Assembly (NCBI GenBank): GCA_023230905.1
Contig: JALNWL010000013.1
Span: forward strand, 1-27,438
Length of the DNA stretch: 27,438 bases
Source of the DNA: Syntrophales bacterium
GTDB lineage: Bacteria > Desulfobacterota > Syntrophia > Syntrophales > UBA2251
Direction of reading: 5' to 3'
Under the pieces are notes generated by a model, which saw only the letters and a list, made by a program, of their open reading frames with translations, made no database searches and was not told the origin of the DNA. Shown in pieces: positions 14,208 to 24,422 of this stretch. Position numbers and translations under genes: made by a program. Numbering within the stretch: position 1 is the stretch's first letter; the number at the start of each line of letters is the position of its first letter.

Positions 14208-15569
14208 ATGAAGCTCACCATCAGCCGTAAGTTGCTGTTCAGTTATGTTGCCATGGCGGTTTTGACCGTTCTGGCCAGCGCTTATGCCCTTTTCAGCCTT
14301 CAGCAGCTCGATCGTCTCAGTCACGCCATCATCCATGAAGATGTTTTCATGGTCGATCTCAGCAAGCAGATGATCGATACGGTCCTCGATCAGGAGAGCG
14401 CCGAGAAAAAATATCTGATTCTCAAGGATCCCTCCATCGCCGAGATCTTCTGGAACCGAAGTCGGGAGTTCCGGCGGCGGATCGAGACGTGGGAGCGAAA
14501 ACGGAACGGGACGGACGGCAAGCGGCGCCGGGAGGTTCTGGCCCTGCACGAACGCTACGACGCGCTCTTCCGGACCGAAGAGGCCCTCGTCGGCGAGAAC
14601 CGCCTGGAGGAGGCGGTCTCGTTATCGGGCCGGGAGGGTCGGGTCCTCGTCTCGAATATGGTGGAGGTTCTCCGGTCGCTGCAGCGTGAGTCGAATCGGG
14701 ACATCACCGGCCGCCTTGCCCGGATGAAATCCCAGGCCGTCCGCGCCGGCCGGATGACCCTGCTGTTGAGCGGGTTCAGCTTGCTGGTCGGCCTGCTGCT
14801 CGCCGTGCTGATCACCACCAACATCTCCCGGCCCCTGAAGAAGCTCGAACAGGCGACGGACCGGGTGGCGGACGGCGAGTTCGACTATGATCTGCGCATC
14901 GACCGTAAGGACGAGATCGGCAGCCTCGCCTACGCCTTCAGCGACATGATGAAGCGGCTCAAGGTCATGGAGGAGTACAACCTCGACGCCAGCCCCCTGA
15001 CCGGCCTGCCGGGCAACCGGGCCATTGAAAAAGAGATCGAGCGGCGCCTCACGGCCCGGACGGCCTTTTCCCTGTGCCACGTCGATCTCGACAATTTCAA
15101 GCCCTTCGCCGATCATTACGGCTATGCCTGGGGCAGCGAGGTCATCAAGGAGGTGGCCCGCATCATGTCGGAATATGAAGCCCGCCACAGCGATGAAAAG
15201 AACTTCATCGGACACATCGGGGGGGATGACTTCATTATCATGGCCAGGCCCGACCGGGTGGAAGCGGCCTGCCGGCATCTGGTCACCGAGTTCGACCGGC
15301 GGATGCCGAAGTTCTACAGCGACAAGGATCGGCAGCGCGGATTCATCGCCGCCAAGGACCGCCAGGGGGTTCAGCAGAAGTACCCCATGCTGAGCGTTAC
15401 CATCGCCATCGTCACGGACGACGGCACGCGGTTCAAGGATCCCCTGGAGATGGCGCGGGTGGCGGCGGCGTTGAAAGAGTACGCCAAGGCCCTCCCCGGC
15501 AGCAACTACGTTCGCCTGGAGGACGTGGAAGCCGGTGTGAAGGGGCCGGAACCCGGCGTGACGACATGA
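14208..15569 (+). CDS. Membrane sensor with HAMP and GGDEF-type (GGDDF) domains
   Basis: The product is 453 residues. A first membrane segment (about 10-30) is followed by a helical extracytoplasmic sensor region (about 31-182), a second membrane segment (about 183-203), HAMP (about 204-257) and a GGDEF domain (about 258-440). GGDEF domains make cyclic di-GMP from two GTP. Here the signature reads GGDDF (338-342), with Asp replacing the usual catalytic Glu, and the domain starts SPLTGLPGN. No RxxD inhibitory site lies at its normal distance upstream. Activity is thus uncertain: a weak cyclase, a GTP sensor, or a member of a GGDDF subfamily. AAAGGGA lies upstream of the ATG. A coiled-coil lipoprotein gene follows after 87 bases. 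Confidence 0.85.
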   Translation: MKLTISRKLLFSYVAMAVLTVLASAYALFSLQQLDRLSHAIIHEDVFMVDLSKQMIDTVLDQESAEKKYLILKDPSIAEIFWNRSREFRRRIETWERKRNGTDGKRRREVLALHERYDALFRTEEALVGENRLEEAVSLSGREGRVLVSNMVEVLRSLQRESNRDITGRLARMKSQAVRAGRMTLLLSGFSLLVGLLLAVLITTNISRPLKKLEQATDRVADGEFDYDLRIDRKDEIGSLAYAFSDMMKRLKVMEEYNLDASPLTGLPGNRAIEKEIERRLTARTAFSLCHVDLDNFKPFADHYGYAWGSEVIKEVARIMSEYEARHSDEKNFIGHIGGDDFIIMARPDRVEAACRHLVTEFDRRMPKFYSDKDRQRGFIAAKDRQGVQQKYPMLSVTIAIVTDDGTRFKDPLEMARVAAALKEYAKALPGSNYVRLEDVEAGVKGPEPGVTT

Positions 15570-15574
15570 ACCCC

Positions 15575-15598
15575 GGATGCTGCGTCCCGTAAGCATCC
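15575..15598 (+). terminator. Weak hairpin after the GGDEF gene
   Basis: GGATGCT (15575-15581) pairs perfectly with AGCATCC (15592-15598) across a ten-base loop, just after the stop codon. No T-tract follows, so termination is uncertain. Confidence 0.25.
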
Positions 15599-15656
15599 CT
15601 CATCTGACTGCGCCCCTCTCCGGGAGCAGGCGCGGGAAACGGTAAGGACAGCTTCC

Positions 15657-16199
15657 ATGCCGGGCATGACTCGACAGATTCTCCGCCTGACGGCGATCCT
15701 GCTGACGGCGCTTCTGTGCGCCTGCGCTCAGACCGCGCCCCGTCCGACGGCGCCGCCCGAGGCCCCGGTTCCGAGCGATCCCCCTGTTCTCCAGGAGGGG
15801 CTCTTCAACTTCAGTTCGGAGGCTACGGACTGTTTCAACCGGGGTCTTGATTTCCTGGAAAACGAGGGTGCCGATCCGGAGGGCGCGAAGGCCCGGGAGG
15901 CCTTTGCCGAGCTTCTGACCAACTATCCCCGCGGCAAGTGGCAGAGGGCCGCCGCCGCCCTCGTCCGGCTTCTCGAAGAGCGGACGCGGCTCAGGGAAGG
16001 GCGCGCGCAGGACAGGCAGGCGTTGGAAAAGGCCCGGGGGGAAACCGAACAGCTCCGGAAGGAGCTCCGGGCGCTCAACGACCGTCTCCAGGTGGAAACG
16101 ACCCGGCTCGCCCAGGAGAACGAGCAGTTGAAGAAGGACCTCCAGTTGCTCAAGGAGCTGGAGTTGCAACTCGACAAGCGGGACCGGGATCTTCGCTGA
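15657..16199 (+). CDS. Coiled-coil lipoprotein
   Basis: The product is 180 residues. An N-terminal hydrophobic signal (about 7-22) ends in LCAC, so C23 is the probable lipidated cysteine; the in-frame ATG at 15666 (residue 4) is an alternative start. A Pro-rich linker (about 25-45) is followed by a helical part (about 50-100) that may be a TPR-like fragment (FNRGLDFLENEG, then AREAFAELLTNYPRGKW). A long Glu/Lys/Leu-rich coiled coil runs to the C-terminus (about 105-180). Such proteins sit in the periplasm, anchored to a membrane. No specific function is recognised. Its place after the membrane GGDEF gene suggests, but does not prove, a shared envelope role. Confidence 0.75.
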   Translation: MPGMTRQILRLTAILLTALLCACAQTAPRPTAPPEAPVPSDPPVLQEGLFNFSSEATDCFNRGLDFLENEGADPEGAKAREAFAELLTNYPRGKWQRAAAALVRLLEERTRLREGRAQDRQALEKARGETEQLRKELRALNDRLQVETTRLAQENEQLKKDLQLLKELELQLDKRDRDLR

Positions 16200-16210
16200 A
16201 CGCCGGGATC

Positions 16211-16235
16211 CCTCCGCGGGTCGCGCCCGCGGAGG
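16211..16235. terminator. Perfect 10-bp hairpin between convergent genes
   Basis: CCTCCGCGGG (16211-16220) and CCCGCGGAGG (16226-16235) enclose a five-base loop, midway between the converging lipoprotein and thioredoxin genes. There is no T-tract, but position and stability fit a bidirectional termination or RNA-protecting hairpin. Confidence 0.5.
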
Positions 16236-16308
16236 CAGAACCCCCTCCCCCCGGCCGGCGTCTTCCCGTCGTACAGAGGGATCCGATCGTCGGGACGTCT
16301 CGACGTCT

Positions 16309-16869
16309 TCAGTTCGTCTGCATGATGGTCAGCAGGTGCTGTTCGATCTCTTGCTTCGGCAGGGCGCCGACCAGCCGGTTCACCAGTTTGCCGTCCTTGA
16401 ACAGGAGCATCGTCGGGATGCTGCGGATGGCGTACTGAGCGGCGGTCAGCGGGTTTTCGTCGACGTTGAGCTTGGCGATCTTGACGCCCCCGGCGTATTT
16501 GGCCGCCAGATCGTCCAAAATGGGGGCCACCTGGCGGCAGGGGGCGCACCATGGCGCCCAGCAGTCCACGAGCACGGCCCCGGACTCCGCGCCGACCTCT
16601 CGTGAAAAGTCCGCATCGGTGACGTCCACGGGGCGTCCCTGGGTGCCGGCGATGACGAGGGGGACGCCGCATTTTCCGCACAGCGGACGATCCTGGAGAC
16701 GGGTCTCCGGCATGCGGTTCTTCGCGCCGCAGTTGAGGCAGCGGATGATCATCTCGTCGAGGGGGGCGTGGCAGCGCCCGCAGGCGGGCCGTGCCTGAAG
16801 GCGATCCTGGGGGATGCGGTTTTTTGTGCCGCAGTTGAGGCAGCGGATGATCATCTCGTCTTTCTTCAT
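16309..16869 (-). CDS. Thioredoxin (Trx2-like) with duplicated N-terminal zinc ribbon
   Basis: The product is 186 residues. The C-terminal thioredoxin fold (about 80-186) carries the active site WCAPC (107-111), with Ala instead of the usual Gly, and the conserved SIPT cis-proline loop. Thioredoxin-2 proteins normally carry one N-terminal zinc ribbon. Here there are two in tandem, 34 residues each, with cysteines 10, 13, 30, 33 and 44, 47, 64, 67, and both start with DEMIIRCLNCG. The protein should reduce disulfides in the cytoplasm and bind two zinc ions. The ATG at 16869 is chosen because AAGGG lies seven bases upstream. It is the last gene of the minus-strand run that starts at ftsH, 77 bases after the ybaK-like gene. 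Confidence 0.9.
   Translation of the reverse strand: MKKDEMIIRCLNCGTKNRIPQDRLQARPACGRCHAPLDEMIIRCLNCGAKNRMPETRLQDRPLCGKCGVPLVIAGTQGRPVDVTDADFSREVGAESGAVLVDCWAPWCAPCRQVAPILDDLAAKYAGGVKIAKLNVDENPLTAAQYAIRSIPTMLLFKDGKLVNRLVGALPKQEIEQHLLTIMQTN
16726..16860 (-). repeat. 102-base tandem duplication inside the thioredoxin gene
   Basis: Bases 16726-16758 and 16828-16860 are identical over 33 bases, offset by 102 bases (34 codons), and match the start of each zinc ribbon. Identity falls off over the rest of the unit, so the duplication is not brand new but is in frame and maintained. Confidence 0.8.
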
Positions 16870-16946
16870 GTCATCACCCTTGCATGGCGCCATTTTCTCC
16901 GAACCGCGAAAAAATGTCAATGAAATACCTGGCGACGCCAGGCGCT

Positions 16947-17429
16947 TCAGAGGGCCACGCGGACGGGCACGGGCTTGAGGACCCTGATCAGTTCGGCCGG
17001 TGCCATCTCGGCGAGAAGCCCCCGGCGGCCCGCATTGATGAGGAGCTTCGGCAGGCCGACGATCGTCTCCTCCAGATAGATCGGCAGGGGTTTGCGGGTG
17101 CCGAAAGGGGAGGTCCCGCCCACCTTGTATCCCGTGTGTTTTTCAGCCGTCTTGGGATCGCAGGGCACGATGGACTTGACCCCCAGCGTCCGCGCCAGGG
17201 CCTTGGTCGACACCTGGCGGTCGCCGTGCATGAGGATGATCAGGGGCTCCCGGCGTTCGTTCTCCATGACGAGCGTCTTGACGATGGCGTGCTCGTCCTC
17301 CCCCAGCTCTCGCGCGGACACCCGCGTGCCCCCGTGTTCCACGTAGGCGTAGGATTTCAGGACGTACCGGACCCCCTCGCGCTTCATGACCACGAGCGCG
17401 GGTGTGACGGGAATATGATCCCTGGCCAT
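16947..17429 (-). CDS. ybaK: YbaK/EbsC-family Cys-tRNA(Pro) deacylase
   Basis: The product is 160 residues, the typical size of YbaK. These enzymes clear cysteine mischarged on tRNA-Pro. The catalytic lysine region fits IVKTLVMEN at about 49-57, and the later KVGGTSPFGTRKPLPIYLEE segment (about 102-121) is diagnostic, with the GGxSPxG loop. The product is a cytoplasmic editing factor. AGGAGGGAAGCC precedes the ATG at 17429. It starts 24 bases after the mutY stop and lies in the ftsH-mutY-ybaK-thioredoxin run, so shared transcription is likely. Related EbsC or ProX-like editing proteins are the alternative assignment. Confidence 0.9.
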   Translation of the reverse strand: MARDHIPVTPALVVMKREGVRYVLKSYAYVEHGGTRVSARELGEDEHAIVKTLVMENERREPLIILMHGDRQVSTKALARTLGVKSIVPCDPKTAEKHTGYKVGGTSPFGTRKPLPIYLEETIVGLPKLLINAGRRGLLAEMAPAELIRVLKPVPVRVAL

Positions 17430-17453
17430 GGCTTCCCTCCTTCTGCCCGGCGG

Positions 17454-18521
17454 CTATCGCCGCGCCGCCAGGACCGCCATCACCTTGCGGTCGACGCCGG
17501 AGAAGGGGCGATCCGCAAGCGTATCGAGCGGGGCCCAGGCCCAGTCCTGGCAGGCCAGAGCGCGGGGCCGGCCCCGTCCGATCCGGCCGGTGAAGACGTG
17601 CAGGGTGAGCCGGAAGTGGGTATAGACCTGCTTCACCGCGCCGATCCGGTCGCCGACCCGAATCCGGATTCCCAGCTCCTCGCGGACCGTCCGCTCCAGG
17701 GTCGCTTCCGGAGGCTCGCCGGGCCGGGAAAACCCGCCGGGGAACTTCCAGAGCGATCCCAGCAGACCCTCGGCCGGGCGTTGGACGATCAGTAGCCGGC
17801 CCGCCGCGTCGGTCACGACGCCGGCCGTGCCGTCCCGTTCCGGAACGGGGGCCTTCTTCTTTACGGCCGGCAGGACGTGCTGCAACCCCCCGGCCCGTGC
17901 GGGACAGAGATCCCGGAGGGGGCAGCCGTCGCAGCGCGGGTTCCGCGGCGTGCAGACCGTCGCCCCCAAGTCCATCACGGCCTGGTTGAAGCGGCCGGGC
18001 GCCTCGCGGGGCACGATCGTCGCGGCCAGATCCTCAAGGTCGGCCGGCGCCGTCCGGCCGTCCGCCGACGCGAAGATCCGGCTCCAGACCCGGCGAACAT
18101 TGCCGTCGATGGACGCCGCCCGCCGGCCGAAGGCGATGCTCAGGATCGCCCCGGCGGTGTAGGCGCCGATCCCGGGCAAGGCGAGCAGCGCCTCCCGCGT
18201 CTCGGGCACCCGCCCCCCGCTGCGCTCCACGAGCCGGCGGGCCGCAGCGTGGAGGTTCCGGGCGCGCGCGTAGTAGCCCAGCCCTTCCCAGACCCTCAAC
18301 ACCTCATCGGGCTTGGCGGCCGCGAGGGCCTCCACGGTCGGAAACCGTTCCAGGAAGCGCTCGTAATACGGAAGGACGGTCTCGACCTGGGTCTGCTGGA
18401 GCATGATCTCGGAGACCCAGATCCGGTAGGGGTCCGACGTTTCCCGCCAGGGCAACGGCCGGTGATGGCGATCGTACCAGTCCAGGAGCCGCCGGACGAG
18501 CACCTGTCTTTTTGACTGCAT
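17454..18521 (-). CDS. mutY: A/G-specific adenine glycosylase MutY
   Basis: The product is 355 residues, full length. MutY removes adenine mispaired with 8-oxoguanine. Visible features are the catalytic Glu E38 in SEIMLQQTQ, the helix-hairpin-helix LPGIGAYTAGAI (115-126), the catalytic Asp D139 in SIDGNV, and the 4Fe-4S cysteines C190, C197, C200 and C206 with the standard 6-2-5 spacing. The C-terminal third is the Nudix-like domain that reads 8-oxoguanine; its Nudix box is degenerate (RTVREELG), as expected for MutY, which does not hydrolyse nucleotides. The start lies nine bases after the ftsH stop with no strong ribosome site, suggesting translational coupling to ftsH. Confidence 0.95.
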   Translation of the reverse strand: MQSKRQVLVRRLLDWYDRHHRPLPWRETSDPYRIWVSEIMLQQTQVETVLPYYERFLERFPTVEALAAAKPDEVLRVWEGLGYYARARNLHAAARRLVERSGGRVPETREALLALPGIGAYTAGAILSIAFGRRAASIDGNVRRVWSRIFASADGRTAPADLEDLAATIVPREAPGRFNQAVMDLGATVCTPRNPRCDGCPLRDLCPARAGGLQHVLPAVKKKAPVPERDGTAGVVTDAAGRLLIVQRPAEGLLGSLWKFPGGFSRPGEPPEATLERTVREELGIRIRVGDRIGAVKQVYTHFRLTLHVFTGRIGRGRPRALACQDWAWAPLDTLADRPFSGVDRKVMAVLAARR

Positions 18522-18530
18522 ATTTCGCGT

Positions 18531-20333
<1,803 letters not shown>

Positions 20334-20447
20334 CATGCCCTCCCGCATGGATGACGTTTCATGAACGGATTTCAACCTCGCGCTAGGATTCAATATAACA
20401 GATAAGCAATCCAAAGAAAACGAGTTTCCGCCCACAGCCCTTTGTCG

Positions 20448-20476
20448 TTGACATCCCCGGGTGTTTTCCCTATAAA
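20448..20476 (+). promoter_or_regulatory. Strong promoter of the ABC importer operon
   Basis: TTGACA (20448-20453), a 17-base spacer, then TATAAA (20471-20476): a perfect -35 and a five-of-six -10. Transcription should start near 20483, giving a leader of about 66 bases before the binding-protein gene. Confidence 0.8.
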
Positions 20477-20486
20477 AGTGCAGAGC

Positions 20487-20507
20487 CGTGCCGGATCGAC
20501 CGGCACG
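20487..20507 (+). promoter_or_regulatory. 8-bp palindrome at the start of the ABC importer transcript
   Basis: CGTGCCGG (20487-20494) and CCGGCACG (20500-20507) are perfect inverted arms around ATCGA. The element sits only a few bases after the predicted transcription start. It can be a repressor operator or a 5' stabilising hairpin. It does not resemble a Fur box. Confidence 0.5.
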
Positions 20508-20548
20508 TTGGCGACCGAACCCATGGGACGTTTACGGGAGGTAAGCTT

Positions 20549-21529
20549 ATGAAGCGGAGTCTTTGGCGGTATGCGGTGTTGTGCACCATCGGCCTGATGC
20601 TGGTTCCGGCCTGCGGGTGGGCGGCGGAGGTGGTCCTGTACTCCTCGAACCCGCCGGAGCTGCTTGACATGGTCAGCCAGGGTTTTGAAAAGAAGACGGG
20701 GATCAAGGTATCCACCGTCCGCCTCGGGACGGGAGAGGCCATGAAGCGGATCGCCGCGGAAAAGAACAAGCCGCTCTGCGACGTCTTCTGGAGCGGCGAC
20801 GTTGCCGTTCTCGACAATGCCAAGCAGTACTTCCTCCCCTACAAGTCCCGTGAAGCCCGCGCCCTCCCGAAGAACTACATCGAGAAGGAAGGTCGCTGGA
20901 CGAGCTCCAACGCCCATGTCATGGTAATCATGTACAACAAGTCCCTCGTCAGGGAGCCGGAAAAACCAAAGGCCTGGAAGGACCTCTTCCTGCCCAAATG
21001 GAAGGGCAAGGTCGTCATCGCCAATCCGGAGAAATCCGGGTCCGCCTATGCCCAGGTGTACGGCATCTACAAGCTCTACGGCTGGGACGGCCTGAAGAAG
21101 CTCATCGATAACGCCAAGATCCTCGACAGCTCCAGCCTGATTTACAAGGGCGTCGCCGGCGGGGAATATCCGATCGGCGTCACGATGGAATACGCCGCCT
21201 ACCGCTACGTGGCCGGCGGGTCCAAGGACGTGGGGATCGTCTATGCCGCCGACGGCGCCATCGTGGCCCCCGAGGGCGCGGCGGTGATCCTGAACAGCCC
21301 CCACCCCCAGGAGGCGAAGAAGTTCTTCGATTACCTGATCAGCAAACCCGTCCAGGAGGAGGTTTTCGAGAAGTTCTACCGCCGTCCGGCGCGGACGGAC
21401 GCGAAAACCATTGCCGGGCTTCCCGCCCTGAAGAAGATCCGGGTTCTCAAGAAGTTCGATCCGCTGGAGGCGAACGTCCTTGAAAAGGACATCCTGAAGC
21501 AGTGGAAGGAAATCGTTCTCTCGCGATAA
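20549..21529 (+). CDS. ABC transporter periplasmic substrate-binding protein (iron/2-AEP class)
   Basis: The product is 326 residues with a signal peptide (about 1-25; charged start, hydrophobic LCTIGLMLVP core, cleavage expected after GWA). The mature part begins AEVVLYSSNPPELL, a typical opening of family 1 AfuA-like binding proteins, with LCDVFWSGD and MYNKSLV later. This class delivers Fe3+, 2-aminoethylphosphonate, thiamine or similar solutes. The paired Tyr ligands of FbpA-type iron binders are not evident (YAAYRY instead), so the substrate is open. GGGAGGT seven bases upstream supports the ATG. The ATPase gene follows after seven bases and then the permease gene, forming a complete importer. 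Confidence 0.88.
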   Translation: MKRSLWRYAVLCTIGLMLVPACGWAAEVVLYSSNPPELLDMVSQGFEKKTGIKVSTVRLGTGEAMKRIAAEKNKPLCDVFWSGDVAVLDNAKQYFLPYKSREARALPKNYIEKEGRWTSSNAHVMVIMYNKSLVREPEKPKAWKDLFLPKWKGKVVIANPEKSGSAYAQVYGIYKLYGWDGLKKLIDNAKILDSSSLIYKGVAGGEYPIGVTMEYAAYRYVAGGSKDVGIVYAADGAIVAPEGAAVILNSPHPQEAKKFFDYLISKPVQEEVFEKFYRRPARTDAKTIAGLPALKKIRVLKKFDPLEANVLEKDILKQWKEIVLSR

Positions 21530-21536
21530 AGAATGC

Positions 21537-22607
21537 ATGCAGGTTGAACTCAGGGACATCCGCAAATCCTTCGGCCGGCTCACGGTCATCGATGGCGTGA
21601 GCCTCGAGATCGAGGAGGGGCATCTGTTTACCCTCCTCGGTCCGAGCGGTTGCGGGAAGACGACCCTCCTGAAGATCGTGGCCGGTTTTCATGCCCCCGA
21701 CGCGGGGCAGGTCCTCTTCGGCGGGACGCGCGTCAATGCCGTCCCCCCCCACAAACGCGAAACGGGGATGGTCTTCCAGACCTACGCCCTGTTCCCGCAC
21801 CTGACCGTCTTCGACAACGTCGCCTACGGGCTGCGGACGCGCAGGACCTCGCAAGATCAGATCCGGAAAAAGGTGGCGGAGGTTCTGGAGAACGTTCAGC
21901 TCGACGGCCTGGAGGCGCGCTTTCCCAGCCAGCTCTCCGGCGGACAGCAGCAGCGCGTCGCCCTCGCGCGGGCGCTGGTGTTCTCGCCCAGGATCCTCCT
22001 CATGGACGAACCCCTGTCGAACCTCGATGCGCGTCTGCGGATCAGCATGCGCGAGGAGATCAAGCGCATCCAGAAACGCTTGGGCATCACGACGATCTAC
22101 GTGACGCACGACCAGGAGGAGGCCATGGCCATCTCCGACCGCGTTGCGATCTTGAACGGCGGGCGGCTCGAACAGATCGGGACGCCCTGGGAGATCTACG
22201 CCGCCCCCCGGAACCGCTTCGTGGCCCAGTTCATGGGGAGCAGCAACATTCTCGATCTGGACGTCACGGGCTACGATGCCGGACGTGCCCGCGCCCAGGC
22301 CCGCACCGGCGATCAGGTGTTCCACCTTTGCTCGGGAAAGCCCCTGTCCGGCCCGATTCTGGTCGCCCTGCGCCCCGAGTGGATCGACATCCTTCCGGAC
22401 GGGGCGGAAGCCCCGGTGAATGCGTTCACGGGAACCGTCGTCAGCGCGATGTTTGTCGGCTCCCTGGTCCGTTACGGGGTGCGGTGCCTGGGGGACCGTC
22501 TGCTCACGATTGACGCGGCGGACCCCCATAAGCGGGGCATCAAGGGCGAGGGGGAGCCGATCCGCCTCGGCTTCGACGCCGAGCGGCCGGTCGTGATCGA
22601 ACCCTGA
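21537..22607 (+). CDS. ABC transporter ATP-binding protein (FbpC/PotA type)
   Basis: The product is 356 residues. The nucleotide-binding domain carries Walker A GPSGCGKTT (35-43), the Q-loop in VFQTYALFPH, signature LSGGQQQR (133-140), Walker B ILLMDEP (153-159) and switch His H191 (THDQEEA). A C-terminal TOBE-like regulatory domain covers about 240-350. It energises import through the fused permease encoded next. The ATG at 21537 is seven bases after the stop of the binding-protein gene; the ribosome site is poor (GATAAAG), suggesting translational coupling. An out-of-frame ATG at 21533 lies immediately upstream. The C-terminal domain does not identify the solute. Confidence 0.92.
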   Translation: MQVELRDIRKSFGRLTVIDGVSLEIEEGHLFTLLGPSGCGKTTLLKIVAGFHAPDAGQVLFGGTRVNAVPPHKRETGMVFQTYALFPHLTVFDNVAYGLRTRRTSQDQIRKKVAEVLENVQLDGLEARFPSQLSGGQQQRVALARALVFSPRILLMDEPLSNLDARLRISMREEIKRIQKRLGITTIYVTHDQEEAMAISDRVAILNGGRLEQIGTPWEIYAAPRNRFVAQFMGSSNILDLDVTGYDAGRARAQARTGDQVFHLCSGKPLSGPILVALRPEWIDILPDGAEAPVNAFTGTVVSAMFVGSLVRYGVRCLGDRLLTIDAADPHKRGIKGEGEPIRLGFDAERPVVIEP

Positions 22608-22642
22608 ACGGACCCACAGCGTCCCGAGGCGCTGCCCGAAGC

Positions 22643-24298
22643 ATGAATATCGGACGTCACCTCAATACCTGGAATGTCATCCTGGTTCTGGTCTTCATCG
22701 TCCTGTTCTTCGCCGTCCTGTATCCCGTCCTCTACATCTTCAAGGCGAGTTTCATGGACCCGGAGACGGGCGCCTTTTCGCTGAACAGCTACCAGACCTT
22801 TTTCAAGTATCCCTATTACCTGCGCTGCCTGCGCAACAGCCTGTTCGTCAGCGCCCTCGCCACGGGGTTCGCGCTCGTCATCGGGATTCCCTTCGCGTTC
22901 TTCCTCTCCCGCTACGACCTGCCCGGGAAGGACGTCATCAAGACTCTGGGAACCCTGCCGCTGATCCTGCCGACCTTCATCGGGGCCGAGGCCTGGATCA
23001 TGCTCCTGGGACGGAACGGACTGCTGGCAAACACCCTGGGCCGCTTCGGCCTGGAAGCGCCCACGATCTACGGCTGGAAGGGCATCGTCCTCGTCTACAC
23101 CCTGCAATTCTTCCCCTACGTCTTTCTGATGGTATCGTCCGCCGTCAACGCCATCGACCGCTCCCTCGAGGAGGCGGCCACGAGCCTGGGCGCCTCACGT
23201 CTGAGGGCTTTCTTCACCGTCACCCTGCCGCTTGTCACCCCGGCCATCCTGTCCGGGGCCCTGGTCGTCTTCTACCTGTCCATCGAAAACTTCGGGGTGC
23301 CCATCCTGATCGGCGAGGACTTCCGGGTCCTGTCGGTCCAGGCCTACAACGAATTCATCAGCGAAATGGGGGGCAATCCCTCGATGGCGGGGGCGCTAAG
23401 CATGATCCTCCTGTCGCTCACGCTGCTCTTGACGGTGGTGCAGAAGTACTGGACGGAGCGCAAGACCTACGCCATCACGTCCGTGCAGCGGACGGCGGTG
23501 AAACGGCTTTCGCTCCTCCCGACCGCCCTCATCTGGGTCTTCTGCGCCGGCCTCGTCTTCATCGCCCTCTTTCCGTTCCTGGTCGTCGTCGTGGCGGCCT
23601 TCACGAAGGCCCACGGGCCGGTCATGTACTACGGCCAGTTTACCCTGGATCATTTCATCAAGGCCTTCACCATCGCTCCGCGGCCCATCCTGAATTCATT
23701 TTTTCTCGCCACGGCCGCCACCCTCATCGGGATTGTCTTCGGCCTCGTCGTCAGCTACCTGCTCGTCCGCCGCCGCGGAACCGTGAGCTACGTCCTCGAC
23801 GTCCTGACCATGCTGCCCCTGGCCATCGCCGGCACCGTCCAGGGCATCGCGCTCGCCGTGACGTACAACAAGGGCCTCGTCGTCCTCACGGGAACCTGGA
23901 TGATCCTCGTGCTCGCCTATTTCATCCGCAAGGTCCCGTTCTCCATCAAGACCACCTCGGCGCTCCTGCACCAGATCGACCGGAACATCGAAGACGCCTC
24001 CGTCAACCTGGGTGTTCCCCCGTTCCGGTCCTTTCTCAAGGTCATCCTGCCGGTGATGATGCCGGGCATCATCGCCGGGGCGATCATCATGTGGGTCACG
24101 ACCCTGGCCGAGCTCAGTTCCACCATCGTCCTGTACTACGGCCCCTGGGCGACCATGACCGTGGAGATCTTCCAGCGGATCAACAGCGGCGATTTCGGAC
24201 CCGCCTCCGCCTTCGCCACGGTCCTCATCGTCTCGGTCCTGATTCCCCTGTTCATTCTGCACAAGCTCCTGGGCAGGGATCTGACGACGGCCCTCTGA
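22643..24298 (+). CDS. ABC transporter fused permease (FbpB type)
   Basis: The product is 551 residues with about twelve membrane helices in two homologous halves. Each half has an EAA loop that contacts the ATPase: EEAATSLGASRLRAFFTVTLP in the first (about 174-194) and EDASVNLGVPPFRSFLKVILP in the second (about 451-471). The linker between halves lies near 265-300. This double-permease layout is typical of Fe3+ and phosphonate-type importers. It starts 35 bases after the ATPase stop and completes the three-gene operon. A separate promoter for the thioesterase begins eight bases after its stop. Confidence 0.92.
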   Translation: MNIGRHLNTWNVILVLVFIVLFFAVLYPVLYIFKASFMDPETGAFSLNSYQTFFKYPYYLRCLRNSLFVSALATGFALVIGIPFAFFLSRYDLPGKDVIKTLGTLPLILPTFIGAEAWIMLLGRNGLLANTLGRFGLEAPTIYGWKGIVLVYTLQFFPYVFLMVSSAVNAIDRSLEEAATSLGASRLRAFFTVTLPLVTPAILSGALVVFYLSIENFGVPILIGEDFRVLSVQAYNEFISEMGGNPSMAGALSMILLSLTLLLTVVQKYWTERKTYAITSVQRTAVKRLSLLPTALIWVFCAGLVFIALFPFLVVVVAAFTKAHGPVMYYGQFTLDHFIKAFTIAPRPILNSFFLATAATLIGIVFGLVVSYLLVRRRGTVSYVLDVLTMLPLAIAGTVQGIALAVTYNKGLVVLTGTWMILVLAYFIRKVPFSIKTTSALLHQIDRNIEDASVNLGVPPFRSFLKVILPVMMPGIIAGAIIMWVTTLAELSSTIVLYYGPWATMTVEIFQRINSGDFGPASAFATVLIVSVLIPLFILHKLLGRDLTTAL

Positions 24299-24305
24299 TG
24301 CGGTG

Positions 24306-24334
24306 TTGACGGAGACCGGTCGGGATAGTATAAG
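24306..24334 (+). promoter_or_regulatory. Promoter of the thioesterase gene
   Basis: TTGACG (24306-24311), a 17-base spacer, then TATAAG (24329-24334), each five of six to consensus. The leader would be about 80 bases. Confidence 0.65.
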
Positions 24335-24422
24335 ACTTGCCGGACCCCCCGTCCCTCCGAGTGCGGGGCGCGATTCCCACGCGCGGGAAGGATCGCGGAT
24401 CATTTTCAAGGAGTCGTTGCGA

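Noticed and set aside
20487..20507. Fur box at the ABC importer promoter
   Set aside because: The palindrome is GC-rich and lacks the AT-rich GATAAT-type repeats of Fur sites.
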